36,525 bases of DNA from NCBI GenBank assembly GCA_012735465.1, contig JAAYHJ010000081.1, positions 1 through 36,525 of the forward strand, in the 5' to 3' direction. This DNA comes from Clostridiaceae bacterium (GTDB lineage Bacteria; Bacillota; Clostridia; SK-Y3). This document shows, piece by piece, positions 34,142 through 36,525 of the stretch; position 1 is the stretch's first letter, and each line of letters starts with the position of its first letter. The position numbers were made by a program, and so were the translations under genes. Under the pieces are notes generated by a model, which did no database searches, was not told where the DNA came from, and was given only the letters and a program-made list of their open reading frames with translations.

Positions 34142-35554
34142 TTATATCCATTTTGTATGGAAAATCCCGTCTTTATCAATTCGCTGGTATGTATGCGCTC
34201 CAAAGTAATCCCTTAGGGCCTGGAGCAGATTTGCAGGCAGGTTTTCACTGCGGTATGAATCAAAATAGTTTAATGCGGAACTAAATCCAGGTACAGGGAC
34301 TCCGTTCATTGCCGCTGCACTTACCACCCTTCTCCAACCTGCCTGGGACTCATTTAGTATTTTTCTAAAATACGGGTCCAGCATCAGGTTTACCAATGCT
34401 GCATCCTTTTCAAAAGCTTCATTAATTTTATTTAGAAAACGGGCCCGTATGATACAGCCGCCCCTCCACAATAATGCAATTTGGCCCAAATTTAAATCCC
34501 ACTCATATTCTTCGGAAGCTTTTTTAAGCAGCGCAAATCCCTGGGCATAGGAGCATATTTTTGATGCATATAGTGCATTTTTAATATCCTCAATAAAGCT
34601 TTGCCTGTCCCCTTCAAATTTTGCAACAGGCCCGGATAAAAGGCGGCTTGCATTTTGCCTCTCCTTTTTTATTGCAGATATATTTCGGGCAAAGACTGCT
34701 TCAGCAATGGTGGGCACGCTTATACCAAGGTCCAGCGCTTCCTGGGAAGTCCACTTCCCCGTTCCCTTTTGTTGCGCAGTATCCAAAATAACATCTACCA
34801 AAGGTTTTCCCGTATCTTCATCCACCTTATCCAAAATATCAGCGGTAATTGCAATTAAATAGGAGTTTAATTCTTCCCCATTCCACCGTTCAAAAACCTC
34901 TTTTATCTCTTTTGCAGGCATTTCAAGAAGGGTCTTCATTAAAAAATAAGCTTCCGATATTAACTGCATGTCCCCGTACTCAATACCATTATGAACCATT
35001 TTTACATAATGGCCGGCACCATTTGGCCCAATGTAATTGCAGCAAGGGACACCGTTATCCACCTTTGCAGAGATATCCTTTAAAATTTTTTCTACCTCTG
35101 TCCATGCCTCCTTACTGCCCCCGGGCATAATGCTGGGACCCTTTAATGCTCCTTCTTCTCCTCCCGATATTCCTACTCCAAGAAAACGTATCCCCAACTT
35201 TCCCAATTCCTTTTCCCTGCGCATGGTATCCTTAAAAAAGGAGTTGCCCCCGTCTATTACAATATCCCCTTTTTCCAAATAAGGAACAAGGTTTTGTATC
35301 ATTGCATCCACTGCTGCTCCCGATTTTACCATTAAAAATACTTTCCTGGGTCTTTCCAGACTATATACAAATTCTTCCGGCGAATAAGCAGGAATAATTT
35401 CTTCCTTTTCTCCTACCTTGTTTTCAATAAATTCATCCACCTTTGACGGTGTCCTGTTATATACCGCTACACGATATCCATTGCGTGCCATGTTTAATGC
35501 AAGGTTTTGACCCATTACCGCAAGTCCGGCCAATCCAATATCCGCCTTTCTCAT
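34142..35554 (-). CDS. gnd: 6-phosphogluconate dehydrogenase, decarboxylating
   Basis: 470 residues. It oxidises 6-phosphogluconate to ribulose 5-phosphate and CO2, yielding NADPH. The Rossmann motif is GLAGLAVMGQNLALN, with NRT at about 33-35 after the second strand pointing to NADP. FLGVGISGGEEGA, the catalytic Lys in HYVKMVHNGIEYGDMQ and GTGKWTSQEALDLG are typical, and the length matches the long (dimeric) form. GGAGG precedes the ATG at seven bases. No clear terminator is seen between its stop and the groESL promoter, which lies about 100 bases downstream. Confidence 0.96.
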   Translation of the reverse strand: MRKADIGLAGLAVMGQNLALNMARNGYRVAVYNRTPSKVDEFIENKVGEKEEIIPAYSPEEFVYSLERPRKVFLMVKSGAAVDAMIQNLVPYLEKGDIVIDGGNSFFKDTMRREKELGKLGIRFLGVGISGGEEGALKGPSIMPGGSKEAWTEVEKILKDISAKVDNGVPCCNYIGPNGAGHYVKMVHNGIEYGDMQLISEAYFLMKTLLEMPAKEIKEVFERWNGEELNSYLIAITADILDKVDEDTGKPLVDVILDTAQQKGTGKWTSQEALDLGISVPTIAEAVFARNISAIKKERQNASRLLSGPVAKFEGDRQSFIEDIKNALYASKICSYAQGFALLKKASEEYEWDLNLGQIALLWRGGCIIRARFLNKINEAFEKDAALVNLMLDPYFRKILNESQAGWRRVVSAAAMNGVPVPGFSSALNYFDSYRSENLPANLLQALRDYFGAHTYQRIDKDGIFHTKWI

Positions 35555-35649
35555 CCAACCGCCTCCATTCCATATTTACGCTTCCTATAGTTTATACACC
35601 TTTTTACCTCCTTTTATACCCTAAATGCAATAAATCAAACAACGGAACA

Positions 35650-35699
35650 GGGGACATCCCTTCGTTTTAATAAATGACGTCAAACGAAGAAATGTCCCC
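35650..35699. repeat. REP-like imperfect inverted repeat
   Basis: GGGGACAT-CCC-TTCGTTT (35650-35667) pairs with AAACGAA-GAA-ATGTCCCC (35682-35699): 8 and 7 bp separated by a 3x3 internal loop, with a 14-base apical loop. GGGGAC/GTCCCC ends resemble extragenic palindromes mobilised by REP-associated transposases in some Clostridia. It is a single copy in this window, in the gap upstream of gnd. Confidence 0.55.
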
Positions 35700-35707
35700 C
35701 GTGCTTA

Positions 35708-35736
35708 AAAATTTACAACAGGGGCAATGCCCCTGT
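35708..35736 (-). terminator. Terminator of the partial secreted-protein gene
   Basis: On the minus strand ACAGGGGC (35736-35729), loop ATT, GCCCCTGT (35725-35718), then TGTAAATTTTT. It begins 12 bases past the stop at 35749. Confidence 0.8.
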
Positions 35737-35748
35737 CGTAAAAACCAA

Positions 35749-36525
35749 TTACTGCAGTATTACTACTCTTGACAATGGCATCATGTTGGAGTCTTCCAGT
35801 GATTCACCATCCCATACAAATACTCTTACTTTATAATTGGTGATGTCGGAAGGAAGTCTGAAACCTGCATTCAGGCTCTCCTCTGCACCTTTTGCAATGT
35901 CCTTTGCTGTATAAGAAATATTAACCATTTTTTCATTTCCATCATACAAGGCAACGATTGCCATAACCTTGTCGTATGAGCCACCGAGATTCTTAACAAC
36001 TGCCTGGGCTTCCAATAATCTATCGGGCTGTAAAGAATTCATATTGAATGCTACTGTAATTTTATATCCGTTTTCACCTTCCTCTTCTTCTTCCTCTTCT
36101 TCTTCCTCTTTTTCCACAATGACGGTTGCAATAGCCTTAATATTTGTTCCGGCTACCGTTCCTTCTACTGTAAATGTACCTTCGTTTTCATACAAGGAAG
36201 GATCAATTGCATCCCATACGACAGCCACATCTTTTTCTGTTCCGTCACTATATACTGCTGTTACTGTCGACGGTAACTGCGGTTTTTCTCCTGCCTTGGT
36301 GGTTACTTCTACAGGTTTAATGCTTTCAATAGTAGGTTCAATCTGAGGTTCTTCTTCTTCTTCATACAGAGCCTTAACTTCTTCTTCAGTCAATGCCTTA
36401 TTATAGATACGGAAGTCATCAAGGGTTGCATTCAGCCAAGCACCAGCCCAAGTAGGTCCGTTGAATCCCATGTACTTAATATCCGAAGGATCTGTTGCTG
36501 TGATGCTGCTTGGGTCACCACCTAA
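35749..36525 (-). CDS. Large secreted protein, C-terminal part (LamG-like and Ig-like domains), partial
   Basis: 259 codons, open to the right edge; the internal ATG at 36471 is not a start because the frame continues upstream (LGGDPSSITATDPSDIKY). The first visible part is the end of a concanavalin A/LamG-like domain (LDDFRIYNKALTEEEVKALY). An Ig-like domain of the Big_4 type follows (PVEVTTKAGEKPQLPSTVTA, YSDGTEKDVAVVWDAIDP), then a run of about ten glutamates (36078-36112) and a final beta domain of about 100 residues (YKITVAFNMNSLQPDR to SRVVILQ). Such arrays occur in clostridial surface glycosidases and adhesins. The catalytic or binding part lies outside the window. A terminator follows. 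Confidence 0.8.
   Translation of the reverse strand, partial: LGGDPSSITATDPSDIKYMGFNGPTWAGAWLNATLDDFRIYNKALTEEEVKALYEEEEEPQIEPTIESIKPVEVTTKAGEKPQLPSTVTAVYSDGTEKDVAVVWDAIDPSLYENEGTFTVEGTVAGTNIKAIATVIVEKEEEEEEEEEEGENGYKITVAFNMNSLQPDRLLEAQAVVKNLGGSYDKVMAIVALYDGNEKMVNISYTAKDIAKGAEESLNAGFRLPSDITNYKVRVFVWDGESLEDSNMMPLSRVVILQ

Overview
The window looks like a chromosomal segment from an anaerobic, spore-forming, low-GC Gram-positive bacterium of the class Clostridia, probably related to the plant-polysaccharide degraders (Acetivibrio/Ruminiclostridium-like). The clues are a type I dockerin protein, LL-diaminopimelate aminotransferase (DapL), a GerS-like lipoprotein next to alanine racemase, a CIRCE-controlled groESL operon, and frequent TTG/GTG starts behind strong AGGAGG-type ribosome binding sites. 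The species assignment is inference. I see no rRNA, tRNA, CRISPR array, transposase or phage gene.

Layout. 1-74: the first codons of a secreted protein (minus strand), running off the left edge. 574-4813 (plus strand, the only plus-strand operon): a four-gene cassette of membrane-anchored SGNH hydrolase, a 52-residue DUF5989-type membrane peptide, an O-carbamoyltransferase and an SxtJ-type membrane protein. This is the same gene content as the sxtL/K/I/J block of cyanobacterial saxitoxin clusters, here without other sxt genes, so a glycan or envelope modification role is more likely. Everything after 4813 is on the minus strand. 4874-7008: ECF sigma factor and a one-piece transmembrane anti-sigma protein with an RseB/LolA-like sensor. 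7493-11116: secreted subtilase with FN3 and kelch repeats, and a small secreted dockerin protein. 11209-13651: ABC importer of the nitrate/sulfonate/taurine type. 13760-15367: FGGY sugar kinase (AraK-like ribulokinase candidate). 15594-17691: dapF-dapL lysine/cell-wall precursor operon behind a consensus promoter. 17810-19512: two related multi-pass membrane proteins. 19665-21988: polar amino-acid ABC importer. 22175-23431: unrecognised protein with an acidic linker. 23512-24201: AraD epimerase.

24274-31853 is a dense chain read right to left: GH18 hydrolase, coiled-coil protein, acpS, nnr, GerS-like lipoprotein, alr, then ndoAI-ndoA (mazEF-type, with its own promoter) and a small anchored protein. 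It mixes spore germination/cortex, D-alanine, metabolite repair and toxin-antitoxin functions. 31991-33938 is groES-groEL with a textbook CIRCE operator; 34142-35554 is gnd (6-phosphogluconate dehydrogenase). 35749-36525 is the C-terminal part of a large secreted protein (LamG-like and Ig-like domains, poly-Glu linker) running off the right edge.

The most unusual points are the sxtIJKL-like carbamoylation cassette, including a 52-codon gene that is easily missed; the sigma factor with a candidate self-controlled promoter and fused sensor; a REP-like hairpin at 35650-35699; a diverged intergenic repeat shared by 7342-7408 and 10304-10370; and tandem 17-mers upstream of the amino-acid importer.
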